64,000 bases of DNA from an uncultured Bacteroidales bacterium (GTDB taxonomy: Bacteria; Bacteroidota; Bacteroidia; Bacteroidales; Muribaculaceae): the NCBI GenBank assembly GCA_900539915.1, contig UQDU01000001.1, positions 1 to 64,000 on the forward strand, read 5' to 3'. Below are positions 33,750 to 43,642 of this stretch, in pieces (within the stretch, counting starts at the first letter, position 1; each line of letters begins with the position of its first letter). A program made the position numbers and the translations under genes. The notes below the pieces were generated by a model. It was given only the letters and a program-made list of their open reading frames with translations. It ran no database searches and was not told where the DNA came from.

Positions 33750-36035
33750 ATGAAACTTGCTACCGGCCTGTGTCTCTATGTGTTGTGTATATGCATGTGC
33801 ATATTCGCCGGCATAAGCATAGTGCTTGAAAAATACACCGCCACACGTGAGAGCGAACAAGCCCATCGCCTGACCGAACTGCTGCAGTCACAGATGGTCA
33901 GAAGCGTAGACGAGGACTTGGACAGAGTCGCCCGTAACGCCTACCGCACCGCCAGGGAGATAGAAGAAATGGCATCACCCGTTGACGAGACAGCCGCAGC
34001 CCGATTGCTCGGCATAATGATAGAGAGCGACCCCGTCATCAAAGGGGGGTGCATGGCATATGTCCCCGAACGCATTCCCGGCAATGCCGGGGAGTGGATG
34101 GTATATGCCCACCGCACCGCATCGGGCATAGAGAGCAGTCAGCTCGGCAACACCGACTATGCCTACACATCCCAGCCATGGTTTACCGACCCGATAGCCT
34201 CAGGCAACCCTACGTGGAGCAAACCGTATGTCGACAAAGGAGGCGGCGACTGCCTTATGACCACCTACAGCATACCGCTAAAAGATGACAGCGGCACGAT
34301 ATATGCTGTCATAACCGCCGATGTAGCCCTTGAATATCTCGAAAAGGAAATCGAAGAACTGCGTCCCTACCCCGACAGCCGATCGCTGCTGCTGACTGCC
34401 GACGGTGCAGTGCTTGAAGCAAACCCGGCCGATGCCACAGACCGCATGTCGAGGCTGATAGCAGAAACATCACATCAACTCACCACGAGCAGCCATGCCG
34501 ATGGCGACATGGATGTAGACGGATGCCAATATATCGCATGCTACTCGCGCATATCCGGACCAGACATCATCATCGCCACCGTCAGCCCCTATAAATCCGT
34601 CCTGTCCACGATAATGCAGCTCAAATTGCCATTGATGATTATCATCGGATGCGGATTCCTTCTGCTGCTTGCAGGTATCAGGTTTGTAATAATCTACGCC
34701 ACACGTCCGCTCAACAGCCTCTGCCATGCAGCCATAGAGATAGGCCGTGGCGACTTCACTACCCCACTCCCGCCAGCCGGACCTTATGCCGACCTCGGCC
34801 GGTTACGCGACGCAATGTCACACATGACCGAATCGATACAGCACTATATAGCCACGATAGCCGACAATGCCCGGAGCATGGAGCGAATAGAGAGCGAACT
34901 CGACATAGCCCGGAGAATACAACAGGGGATGCTGCCTCGTCCATGGCAAGCGGAGGATGAAGACACCGGCATCAAAATCGGGGCATTGCTGCATCCGGCA
35001 CGCGAAGTCAGCGGCGACATGTATGACTACGTATATGCCGACGGACTGCTATATTTCATCGTGGCCGATGTCAGCGACAAAGGAGTGCCGGCCTCGCTCG
35101 TCATGGCTTCGGTCCACAGCCTGTTCCGCTTCATGGCCGAGAGGCGTCTGTCACCGAAAGAGATGCTTGATGGTATCAACCGCCATCTGTGTGAGGGCAA
35201 TCCGCAAAACATGTTCGTGACCATCATCACAGGCGTAATCGACACTGCAAGCTGCCGCCTCACCATCGCCAATGCCGGACACAATCCGCCCCTGCTAATC
35301 GACAGCGACGGAGTCCGCTATCTGCATCTGGCACCGGGACTGCCGGCCGGAGTGACAGATATGGTCGACTACAGCCAGACAGAGCTGCCATTCAGCTCAT
35401 GCGACAGCATAGTTTTATATACCGACGGGCTCACCGAAGCCGAGAACGCATCAGGCAATCCCTACGGCGAGGACCGTCTGCTATCGCAGCTCCGACATAC
35501 GGATGAAGCGCCATGCTATACACCGTCAGAACTCGTGGCAGACATTTATGACGATGTCGCACACTATACCTCGCGGCCCCTTGCCGACGACATCACCATA
35601 GTGTGCATCAGCAACACCGCCAGCCACATATCTCTCGGCTATGACATAAGCGAAATCTCACGTCTCGCCGATTTCGTGCAGCATACTGCCGACAACGCCG
35701 GATGGAGCACGGCTCTGACCCAGAAGGCCACCCTGGTGCTTGAAGAAGCTGTCAGCAACATCATCAACTACTCCACCGCCCCTCTCCCTGGGAGTGACAT
35801 AGATGTGACCGTGGTCTGCAACCCTGACAGTGTACGGCTGCATATCGCTGACAGCGGAGAGCCGTTTGACCCCATAGCCTCAGCCTCCGAAGTAGACACC
35901 GCCATGTCAGCCGAAGAAAGGCCTGTGGGCGGACTCGGACTGTTTCTGATACGCAAAATCGTTGACTCGGCGCATTATCAATATACCGACAATAAAAACA
36001 ACCTGCTACTATATCTAAAAACCAGACAATCATGA
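33750..36035 (+). CDS. membrane sensor: Cache, HAMP, SpoIIE phosphatase and RsbW-like ATPase
   Basis: 761 residues. TM1 ~4-27; extracytoplasmic double-Cache-like domain ~40-285 (GEWMVYAHRTASGIESS, PWFTDPIASGNPTWSKPYVD, VITADVALEYLEKEI); TM2 ~290-315; HAMP ~315-370; PP2C/SpoIIE phosphatase ~385-625 with metal Asp motifs EVSGDMYDY (~419-427), FIVADVSDKGVPASLVMA and ADDITIVCI; then a GHKL serine-kinase-type ATPase ~635-760 with N-box LEEAVSNIINY (~663-673), ADSGEPFDP and GGLGLFLIRKI. Known family logic: the phosphatase dephosphorylates a STAS protein, the RsbW-like domain rephosphorylates it. Here both activities sit under one extracellular ligand sensor. The STAS partner overlaps its stop (36032-36035). 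First gene of the NRPS operon. Confidence 0.9.
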   Translation: MKLATGLCLYVLCICMCIFAGISIVLEKYTATRESEQAHRLTELLQSQMVRSVDEDLDRVARNAYRTAREIEEMASPVDETAAARLLGIMIESDPVIKGGCMAYVPERIPGNAGEWMVYAHRTASGIESSQLGNTDYAYTSQPWFTDPIASGNPTWSKPYVDKGGGDCLMTTYSIPLKDDSGTIYAVITADVALEYLEKEIEELRPYPDSRSLLLTADGAVLEANPADATDRMSRLIAETSHQLTTSSHADGDMDVDGCQYIACYSRISGPDIIIATVSPYKSVLSTIMQLKLPLMIIIGCGFLLLLAGIRFVIIYATRPLNSLCHAAIEIGRGDFTTPLPPAGPYADLGRLRDAMSHMTESIQHYIATIADNARSMERIESELDIARRIQQGMLPRPWQAEDEDTGIKIGALLHPAREVSGDMYDYVYADGLLYFIVADVSDKGVPASLVMASVHSLFRFMAERRLSPKEMLDGINRHLCEGNPQNMFVTIITGVIDTASCRLTIANAGHNPPLLIDSDGVRYLHLAPGLPAGVTDMVDYSQTELPFSSCDSIVLYTDGLTEAENASGNPYGEDRLLSQLRHTDEAPCYTPSELVADIYDDVAHYTSRPLADDITIVCISNTASHISLGYDISEISRLADFVQHTADNAGWSTALTQKATLVLEEAVSNIINYSTAPLPGSDIDVTVVCNPDSVRLHIADSGEPFDPIASASEVDTAMSAEERPVGGLGLFLIRKIVDSAHYQYTDNKNNLLLYLKTRQS

Positions 36036-36337
36036 CAACCACCATCGACAACAGCAACGGAAACTCAATCATATCAATCACCGGTCGTCTCGACTCTGTG
36101 ACATCCCCCAAATTTGACAGCGACATCGCCCCCATATATTCACCCGACCAAAGCGGCGACATCATAGTAGACTGCGCCGGACTGGAATATATCAGCAGTG
36201 CCGGGCTGCGCTCACTGATCACATTGCTTAAGAAATCGAAAGCAGCCGGACGCACACTTGAGCTGCACAACCTGCCGGCATCAATCCGCACCATATTCGA
36301 CATGACCGGATTCACCTCAATCTTCACTATCATTTAA
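36032..36337 (+). CDS. STAS-domain anti-sigma-factor antagonist (SpoIIAA/RsbV-like)
   Basis: 101 residues, a single STAS domain. The phosphorylation loop DCAGLEYISSAGLRSLITLL places the modifiable serine at Ser56, second of the SSAGL pair, by alignment with the DS(S/T)GL of SpoIIAA and RsbV. N-terminal strand ISITGRLDSVTSPKFDSDI and C-terminal FDMTGFTSIFTII are typical. When dephosphorylated such proteins bind RsbW-like ATPases. The usual target, a sigma factor, is absent from this locus; the other RsbW-like domain nearby is the one fused to the MATE exporter. ATGA overlap with the sensor gene, and 6 bases before the NRPS. Confidence 0.93.
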   Translation: MTTTIDNSNGNSIISITGRLDSVTSPKFDSDIAPIYSPDQSGDIIVDCAGLEYISSAGLRSLITLLKKSKAAGRTLELHNLPASIRTIFDMTGFTSIFTII

Positions 36338-36343
36338 ATCGCC

Positions 36344-39300
36344 ATGACCCGACCCAGTACACATATGCCACCGCTGACACAGTCACAGCTGGGCATCTAC
36401 ATCGACAGTCTCCGTCACGATGACCGTTCCATATACCACACACCGTTTCTTTCACGTATGCCCGAGGGCACTGATGCGCAGCAACTGGCTGCAGCGGTCA
36501 GGAGTGTAATCGCGGCATATCCGAGCATGTCGGCCCGCATCGTATCCGACTGTGACGGCAATCCTTCACTTGCCGATTTCTCCGCCTCACAGCCTCTGCA
36601 AGTGGACATAACCGACATGAGCGAAGAGGAGCTGGACGCCTCCAAAGACTCGCTTGTACAGCCCTTCGGACTTGACGGAGGCCCGTTGGCCCACATATCC
36701 GTGATAAAGACCGAGAAACATGTGTATCTCTTTACCGACTTCCACCACACGGTATTTGACGGATACTCGCGCAGACTCATGTTGCAGGAGATTGACAAAG
36801 CATATCGCGGCATAGAGCCACAGCCCGAACGCCTGACCATATTCGATGTGGCAAGCGAGGAAGCCGAAGCCCGTAAGTCACCGGAATATACAGCCGCACA
36901 TGACAGGTATGCAGAAATAATCAATGGCGCCGACACTGCTTTCGACATAATCCCCGACACTGCCGGTCCCACCGAGGAGACATACGTAGAGACATCCTTC
37001 ACCATCGACATAGACAGCGACGGTTACAAAAAATATTGCCGCAATGCGGATATGCCTCAGAGCGTCCCTGCCACATCCGCGATGGGCATCGTACTGCAGA
37101 CATACTCTCGCAAGGATGACGTGACTTTCGCGACCATATACCACGGGCGCAAAGCCGACTTGCATGACAGGACATTCGGCATGATGGTGAAAACACTGCC
37201 CATCAGAATCAACACCGATGCCGACACGACAACAGGACAGCTCCTCAGCGTAACGAAAGACCGTCTCAAGTCAGTCCGTGACAATGACATATATTCATTT
37301 GCCGATGCCGCACAGGAATACGGCGTCAACTCGGACTTCCTGTTTGCCTACCAGGGGGCATTTCTTGACACTCCTACTGTCAACGGCGGCAATATTGAGA
37401 GTATCCCTTTAAAAAAACTGTCGACAGGTGCAAAAATCACGTCAAGCCTTCTGCTGACACAGGGAAAGATGACCCTCACCATCGAATACCGCAGCGACCT
37501 TTACACACCGCAGACCATAAGCGGCATGGCATCATGCTTTGAGTCCGTATTGTCAGCATTGATGCACAGCGACAGCGACATGGCAGTCTCGCATCTTCCG
37601 CTTATGTCAGCTGTCGCGCAGGAGCGCATCATCAGCCTCGGACAAGGCGCACCCTCCCGGGCCTATAATGACGCTACGATACCGATGCTGTTCAAAAAAG
37701 CCGCCTCCATCCATAGTGACAACACATCCATAGTATATAAGGACCGTCGCCTGACCTATCGCGAGCTTGACGCTCTGACTGATGCACTTGCCGTCATGCT
37801 GCGTGACAAATACAACGTATCGTCAGGCACCACCGTCGGAGTGCTGATAGAGAGGTCGGAACTGATGGCTATATATCCGCTTGCCATTATGAAAGCCGGG
37901 GGAGCATATATGCCGCTTGACCCCCATTTCCCCACTGACAGGCTAATGTTTATGATCGAGGATGCCTCGCTTTCGCTGATACTCGCTGATGACGGACTTG
38001 CCGAACAGACCATACCGCAGTTTGAGGGCAATGTCATCTCCGCCTCAGTGCTTGACACCCTTGACCTGACCGCTCCCGAATCAATCAGTGCGGCGCATCC
38101 CGGCGATGCGATGGTAGTGCTCTACACATCCGGCTCAACCGGCAAGCCCAAGGGTGTCACCCTCGAGCAGCATAATCTGGCAAATTATTGCGAAGCCTAT
38201 ACAAGCCTCATCTCACTCACCGACAAAGACCGGGTGGGAGCGTATGCCGCATTCGGATTCGATGCACACATGATGGATTTGTATCCGACCCTGCTGAACG
38301 GCGCCACTGTGCATATTTTTGATGCCGAAATGAGGCTTGACCTGACAGCCATGCATGACTACATTGAGCAAGAGAAGATTACGGTCATGTTTATGACCAC
38401 CCAGATTGCATGGCAGATGGCGACCCTGTTTGACTTCACAACATTGCGTGTCCTGTCGTGCGGAGGCGAAAAGCTGCCTCCGATAGGTAAGCTGCCCTAT
38501 GATTTCAACAACCTCTACGGTCCTACGGAGTGCTCGGTGGCATGCACAGCCTACCGCGTCACAGGACCTACCGACGGAAAAATCATCGGCTCGCCGCTGC
38601 AAGGATACGACCTGCTGATTGTCGACCGGTACCTGCGTCCCGTCCCCCAGGGTGCACCCGGCGAACTGCTAATACTCGGACAGAGCGTAGGACGCGGCTA
38701 TCTCAACCGCCCCGAGCTGACAGCTGAGAAATTCATCACCATCGACGGCGAGAAAGCCTACCGCACAGGCGACCATGTCAGATACACGCCCGATGGCGAG
38801 ATAGAATTTCTCGGCCGCATAGACGGCCTTGTCAAGCTCCGCGGACTCCGCATAGAACTGGGAGAAATAGAGGCTGTGGCCACATCGCATCCGGCAGTCA
38901 AAACATTCGTTGCAGCCGTCAAGGAGTTCGGCGGCATGGAGAATCTTGTCGGGTACTACATACTCAAGGACGGCATGTCTCTGTCACCTGACGAACTGCG
39001 TGATTTCATGTCGCAGTCACTCACTGAGTTCATGGTGCCGCAGGTAATCATGCAGCTCGAGACCATGCCAATGACGACAAACGGCAAGGTGGACCGTCGG
39101 GCACTCCCTGTCCCTGAAACCGTCACAGCGGAAATCATCGCGCCCGAGTCACCGATGGAGCAGAAAATCTATGACATCACAGCCGAGATATTGCAGCATG
39201 ACAGATTCGGAGTCACCACAAATCTGCTTTCGGTAGGTCTTACCTCACTGATGGCAATGCGACTCGTAGCATCAGTCATCAAAAACACGGGGCTGAAACT

Positions 39301-42300
39301 CACAGCCAAGACAGTGATGACCGCTCCGACCGTGCGTGAGATTGCAGCATCTCTCGAAAACGCCTCAGGCACCACCGGCCATGACGCCTCTACATCACAC
39401 AAACGCCGCCGTTACTACCCGTTGACCGAAAACCAGCGAGGCGTTTACATCGACTGGGAGATGAATCGCGACGCACTGCAGTACAACATACCCCAGGCCT
39501 TTAAATTCGGCCCGGACACTGATGCCGAAGCCCTGCGCGATGCCATTTACAAAGTTCTGGAGGCACATCCGGGACTTAAGACACGCATGACACTGCGCGG
39601 AGGCGACGTGATGCAGGAACGCCGCGACGACGACACCATAGAAATCACCATAACCGACCTTGACGAAGCCCCGACACGTGAATTCATGCAGAGCCGCATA
39701 AGGCCGTTTGACCTGCTCAACGACTGCCTGTTCCGCTGCGAAATATACCGCCACGGCCACGACGTGTACATGCTCCGGGATACCCACCACATCATCTATG
39801 ACGGCGTTTCTGCCATGCTGTTCCATCAGGATATGGTCAAAGCCTATGGCGGTGCAACGCTTGAAGCAGAGACCTATACCGCTCTCGACCATGCTCTTGA
39901 CGAGAAGGAAATGCTTGAAAGCGACGAAGCCGACAAAGCAGCAGCCTGGTTTGACAAGCTCCTTGACCAGTCCGAACCGACATCCTATCCACGCAGCTCA
40001 CAGCCCGACAACGATATAGCCGGAGGCATGGGACGCATCAGGCTGACACTCCCCTCCGCCGACATCAAAACCTTCTGTGCAAAGGGAGGCATAACCGTCA
40101 GCAACTATATGCTCAGCGCATTCCTCCAGCTTCTACACAGACTGACACGCGAACAGACCATACAGATCACCACCGTAAACAACGGACGCAACGACATGCG
40201 TCTGCTCCCTGACATGGGCATGTTCGTAAAGACACTCCCGGTGGTGTCACGCTGCTCCGCCCCTACGGCATCTCCGCTTGAGTTTGCACGTGACATACAG
40301 TCACAATTCCTCACCTCGCAGGACTATGACTTCTACCCCTTCACAGCCCTGGTGGAAACCAAGGGCGTCAGACCCGACATAATGTACGTCTACGAAGGCG
40401 GCATCAACCTTGAAGGGGACGGCGATGACACTCTCAAGACCGAGAAGATACCTCTTACACTCAACACCGCCAAGGTGCCGCTTACAGTCCTCGTATTTGA
40501 GCCCTCGTCCGATGAATTTGAGCTTTCGCTCGAATATGACACCTCCATGTATTCCCTGGATGATATGGAGGTACTGATGGAAATGATGCGTACACTCTCG
40601 CTGAGTCTGACCGATGCCGCCACAATAGCCGACGGACGGATGGTCAACGCGGCACAGGAGGCCCAGCTCAGCGCCATGCGCAACGGCGAGACGGGCGAAG
40701 TGCTCTACACCTCATTCCACGGAGCCATGGAAAGTCATGTCGATGCCACTCCGGATGCCCCGGCACTCATAGCCTGTGACAAACGGATGACATTCCGCGA
40801 GTTTGACAACGAGTGTAACCGCATAGCCAACGCATTGATAAAACGCGGTGTGCGCCGTGGCGACCGCATAGTCATATTGTTGCCGCGCCGTTCATGCCTC
40901 ATCACCGGCATCTATGGCACCATGAAGGCCGGAGCTACCTATATACCTTGTGACCCCGAATATCCGGCTGACCGCATACGCCTCATCACAGAGGACAGTG
41001 ACGCACGGTTTGTGATCACGACAGCCGACAAAGTAGACCTCTACCCTGGCAAGGCTGTAGACATTGACGAGCTGCTGACCGAGACCGACACCACTCGCCC
41101 GGATATCAAGGTGGAGCCTGAGGATATAGCCTACATGATCTATACATCCGGCTCTACAGGACGTCCGAAGGGCGTGATGATACCGCAGAGGGCTATCACC
41201 AACTATCTCTACGGCTACTATAAGATGTTCTATAAAGAGCATCCTGAAATCAAGACACAGATGCTCCTTGTCACTATTTCCTTTGACGCATCGCTGCTCA
41301 ACCTGGGCGGTGCGCCGACTTCGGGACACTGCCTTGTGCTGGCCAATGAGGACGAGTGCAAGGATGTAGTGCTGCTGTCAAAACTGATGCTTGACAACGG
41401 TGTGGACGCTACGGACATCACCCCGAGCCGACTGGATGCTATGCTCGATCTGCCCGAATTTGGCCGCGCGATAGCCCGTTGCAAGCATCTGAATATCGGC
41501 GGTGAAGGATTCCAGAACACACTGATAGCCAAACTGTGCTCCGCCGGTTTCCGCGGACGTGCCATCAATGAATACGGGCCTACGGAAACCACCGTAGGGT
41601 GCAATCAGGCCGAAGTGACGCCATTTGAGCCAATCATTGCCGGCCGTCCCTTCTACAATGCCAGCGAACGCATCGTAGATGCCTGGGGCTCGGAGCTTCC
41701 TGTAGGAGCCGTGGGCGAATTGTATATCTTCGGACGCGGCGTAGGCCTCGGCTACAACAATCTGCCCGACAAGACCGCACAGGCGTTTGTGACATTCAAC
41801 GGAGAGAGAGGCTACCGCACAGGCGACCTCGCCCGTTGGACTCCCGAAGGCGACGTGGTCATTCTCGGCCGCATAGACCATCAGGTCAAGCTGCGCGGAC
41901 TCCGCATAGAACTCGGCGAGATAGAGAGCGTGGCGTCACAGTTCGAGGGCATCAAGAATGTGGCGGCAGATGTCCGCGAGGTCAACAAGATACAACATCT
42001 GTGTCTCTATTACACCACCACTGCCCCTGTTGACAAAGCAAAGCTCCATGACCACCTCGCATCCTCGCTCACGGAATACATGGTGCCCGATGCCTACACC
42101 GAGATTGAGGTGATGCCGCTGACCCCCAACGGCAAGACCAACCGTAAGGCCCTTCCCGAGCCGGAGATAGCTCCGCTGACTCCATACGTGGAGCCGGAAG
42201 GCGAGGTGGAGAAAACCATCGCGGATGCGTTCGGCAAGATTCTCCATAATGACAAAATCGGTGCCAACGACGATTTCTTCGCTATCGGAGGCACCTCGAT

Positions 42301-43642
42301 AAGCGCGATAAAGGTAGTCGCAGCCCTGGCATCGTCGGGCTACAGCATCACATATAAAAATGTATTTACCGCGCGCACGCCACGCGCCCTTGCAGCCATG
42401 ATAGAGGGAAAGCCGGCCGATGACATCGCAGCCCTGCAACCTGCGGCACCCGTGCAGAGCATCCACGTGTCGAAATTTGCCTCTGTGCTCGAGCGCAACA
42501 CCCTCGATTCATACCTCAACGGAGAGATGCAGACCCTCGGCGATGTGCTTCTGACCGGAGCCACCGGATTCATGGGCATACATATGCTCCACGAGCTGCT
42601 CACCACCACCGAGTCGCGTATCATATGCTTGCTGCGTCGCAAAGGCGACCTCTCGGCCGAGAGCCGACTGCGCACACTGCTGTTCTACTACTTCGACAAC
42701 ACGTTTGATGACGATTTCGCCTCCGGCAGACTCTCTGTCATAGAGGGCGACGTGACCACGCCGATAGACGAAGCCCTTGCGCAGCAGCTCGATGTGCAGA
42801 CAGTCATCAACTGCGCCGCCAATGTCAAGCATTTCTCAGCCGGCAACGACATCGAGCAGGTCAATGTGGAGAGCGTGCGCAATCTGATAGACTTCTGCAT
42901 GCAGCATGACGCCCGACTGGTGCATATATCCACCGTCAGCATCGCCGGCGAGAGTGTCAACGGATATCCCGACCCTGCTTTGCTGCTGACCGAAAAGATG
43001 ATGGATTTCGGACAGAGCCTGGCCAACCAGTATGTACACTCCAAATATGAGGCAGAACGACTGATACTCACTGCCATACGCGACAACGGCCTCAGCGCCA
43101 AGATAATGCGTGTCGGCAACCTGTCGGCGAGAAGCACCGACGGAGAGTTCCAGATCAACTTCCGCAGCAACGCTTTCATGGGCACACTGCGTGCCTACGT
43201 CACACTCGGCTGTGCTCCATATGCCGTGCTTGACGCGCCATGCGAGTTCTCCCCCATCAACGAGGTATGCAAAGCAATATTGCTGCTGAGTTCGACGCCG
43301 GCAGAGATGACGGTATTCCAGCCCTGCAACAACCACCGCCTCCCCCTCGGCGACGTGCTCCACATACTCGGAGAAACCGGACTGCCCGTAAGGCCGGTAG
43401 AATCCGACGAGTTTGCCGCCTGTGAGCGTGATGCCATGGACGACCCACGCAAAGTTGACGCCCTGCAGCCCCTGATGGCCTACGATTCGGAAGCCGGCGC
43501 ACGCACGGCATTCATCCGTTATGACTCGAGTTTCACCAACCAGATACTCTATCGTCTCGGATTCCGCTGGAACTACACCTCACGCGACTATGTAAGCCGG
43601 TTTATCAAAGCGATAGCTTCGCTTAACTTCTTTGAATCATGA
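36344..43642 (+). CDS. two-module nonribosomal peptide synthetase, C-A-T-C-A-T-R
   Basis: 2432 residues. C1 ~8-430, active site HHTVFDG 134-140; A1 ~445-925, YTSGSTGKPKG 594-604, Asp640, NLYGPTE, Lys915; T1 ~935-1010, carrier Ser968 in VGLTSL; C2 ~1025-1440, HHIIYDG 1148-1154; A2 ~1450-1940, YTSGSTGRPKG 1600-1610, Asp1648, NEYGPTETT, Lys1931; T2 ~1950-2025, Ser1985 in IGGTSI; R ~2060-2432, NADPH loop GATGFMG 2072-2078, Tyr2230 and Lys2234 in YVHSK. All core motifs look active. The leading C domain suggests an acyl starter; no thioesterase or epimerase. Release should be by reduction of the thioester to an aldehyde (or alcohol). Both pockets keep the Asp and Lys of alpha-amino-acid A domains. 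The downstream PPTase would load both carriers. Confidence 0.95.
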   Translation: MTRPSTHMPPLTQSQLGIYIDSLRHDDRSIYHTPFLSRMPEGTDAQQLAAAVRSVIAAYPSMSARIVSDCDGNPSLADFSASQPLQVDITDMSEEELDASKDSLVQPFGLDGGPLAHISVIKTEKHVYLFTDFHHTVFDGYSRRLMLQEIDKAYRGIEPQPERLTIFDVASEEAEARKSPEYTAAHDRYAEIINGADTAFDIIPDTAGPTEETYVETSFTIDIDSDGYKKYCRNADMPQSVPATSAMGIVLQTYSRKDDVTFATIYHGRKADLHDRTFGMMVKTLPIRINTDADTTTGQLLSVTKDRLKSVRDNDIYSFADAAQEYGVNSDFLFAYQGAFLDTPTVNGGNIESIPLKKLSTGAKITSSLLLTQGKMTLTIEYRSDLYTPQTISGMASCFESVLSALMHSDSDMAVSHLPLMSAVAQERIISLGQGAPSRAYNDATIPMLFKKAASIHSDNTSIVYKDRRLTYRELDALTDALAVMLRDKYNVSSGTTVGVLIERSELMAIYPLAIMKAGGAYMPLDPHFPTDRLMFMIEDASLSLILADDGLAEQTIPQFEGNVISASVLDTLDLTAPESISAAHPGDAMVVLYTSGSTGKPKGVTLEQHNLANYCEAYTSLISLTDKDRVGAYAAFGFDAHMMDLYPTLLNGATVHIFDAEMRLDLTAMHDYIEQEKITVMFMTTQIAWQMATLFDFTTLRVLSCGGEKLPPIGKLPYDFNNLYGPTECSVACTAYRVTGPTDGKIIGSPLQGYDLLIVDRYLRPVPQGAPGELLILGQSVGRGYLNRPELTAEKFITIDGEKAYRTGDHVRYTPDGEIEFLGRIDGLVKLRGLRIELGEIEAVATSHPAVKTFVAAVKEFGGMENLVGYYILKDGMSLSPDELRDFMSQSLTEFMVPQVIMQLETMPMTTNGKVDRRALPVPETVTAEIIAPESPMEQKIYDITAEILQHDRFGVTTNLLSVGLTSLMAMRLVASVIKNTGLKLTAKTVMTAPTVREIAASLENASGTTGHDASTSHKRRRYYPLTENQRGVYIDWEMNRDALQYNIPQAFKFGPDTDAEALRDAIYKVLEAHPGLKTRMTLRGGDVMQERRDDDTIEITITDLDEAPTREFMQSRIRPFDLLNDCLFRCEIYRHGHDVYMLRDTHHIIYDGVSAMLFHQDMVKAYGGATLEAETYTALDHALDEKEMLESDEADKAAAWFDKLLDQSEPTSYPRSSQPDNDIAGGMGRIRLTLPSADIKTFCAKGGITVSNYMLSAFLQLLHRLTREQTIQITTVNNGRNDMRLLPDMGMFVKTLPVVSRCSAPTASPLEFARDIQSQFLTSQDYDFYPFTALVETKGVRPDIMYVYEGGINLEGDGDDTLKTEKIPLTLNTAKVPLTVLVFEPSSDEFELSLEYDTSMYSLDDMEVLMEMMRTLSLSLTDAATIADGRMVNAAQEAQLSAMRNGETGEVLYTSFHGAMESHVDATPDAPALIACDKRMTFREFDNECNRIANALIKRGVRRGDRIVILLPRRSCLITGIYGTMKAGATYIPCDPEYPADRIRLITEDSDARFVITTADKVDLYPGKAVDIDELLTETDTTRPDIKVEPEDIAYMIYTSGSTGRPKGVMIPQRAITNYLYGYYKMFYKEHPEIKTQMLLVTISFDASLLNLGGAPTSGHCLVLANEDECKDVVLLSKLMLDNGVDATDITPSRLDAMLDLPEFGRAIARCKHLNIGGEGFQNTLIAKLCSAGFRGRAINEYGPTETTVGCNQAEVTPFEPIIAGRPFYNASERIVDAWGSELPVGAVGELYIFGRGVGLGYNNLPDKTAQAFVTFNGERGYRTGDLARWTPEGDVVILGRIDHQVKLRGLRIELGEIESVASQFEGIKNVAADVREVNKIQHLCLYYTTTAPVDKAKLHDHLASSLTEYMVPDAYTEIEVMPLTPNGKTNRKALPEPEIAPLTPYVEPEGEVEKTIADAFGKILHNDKIGANDDFFAIGGTSISAIKVVAALASSGYSITYKNVFTARTPRALAAMIEGKPADDIAALQPAAPVQSIHVSKFASVLERNTLDSYLNGEMQTLGDVLLTGATGFMGIHMLHELLTTTESRIICLLRRKGDLSAESRLRTLLFYYFDNTFDDDFASGRLSVIEGDVTTPIDEALAQQLDVQTVINCAANVKHFSAGNDIEQVNVESVRNLIDFCMQHDARLVHISTVSIAGESVNGYPDPALLLTEKMMDFGQSLANQYVHSKYEAERLILTAIRDNGLSAKIMRVGNLSARSTDGEFQINFRSNAFMGTLRAYVTLGCAPYAVLDAPCEFSPINEVCKAILLLSSTPAEMTVFQPCNNHRLPLGDVLHILGETGLPVRPVESDEFAACERDAMDDPRKVDALQPLMAYDSEAGARTAFIRYDSSFTNQILYRLGFRWNYTSRDYVSRFIKAIASLNFFES

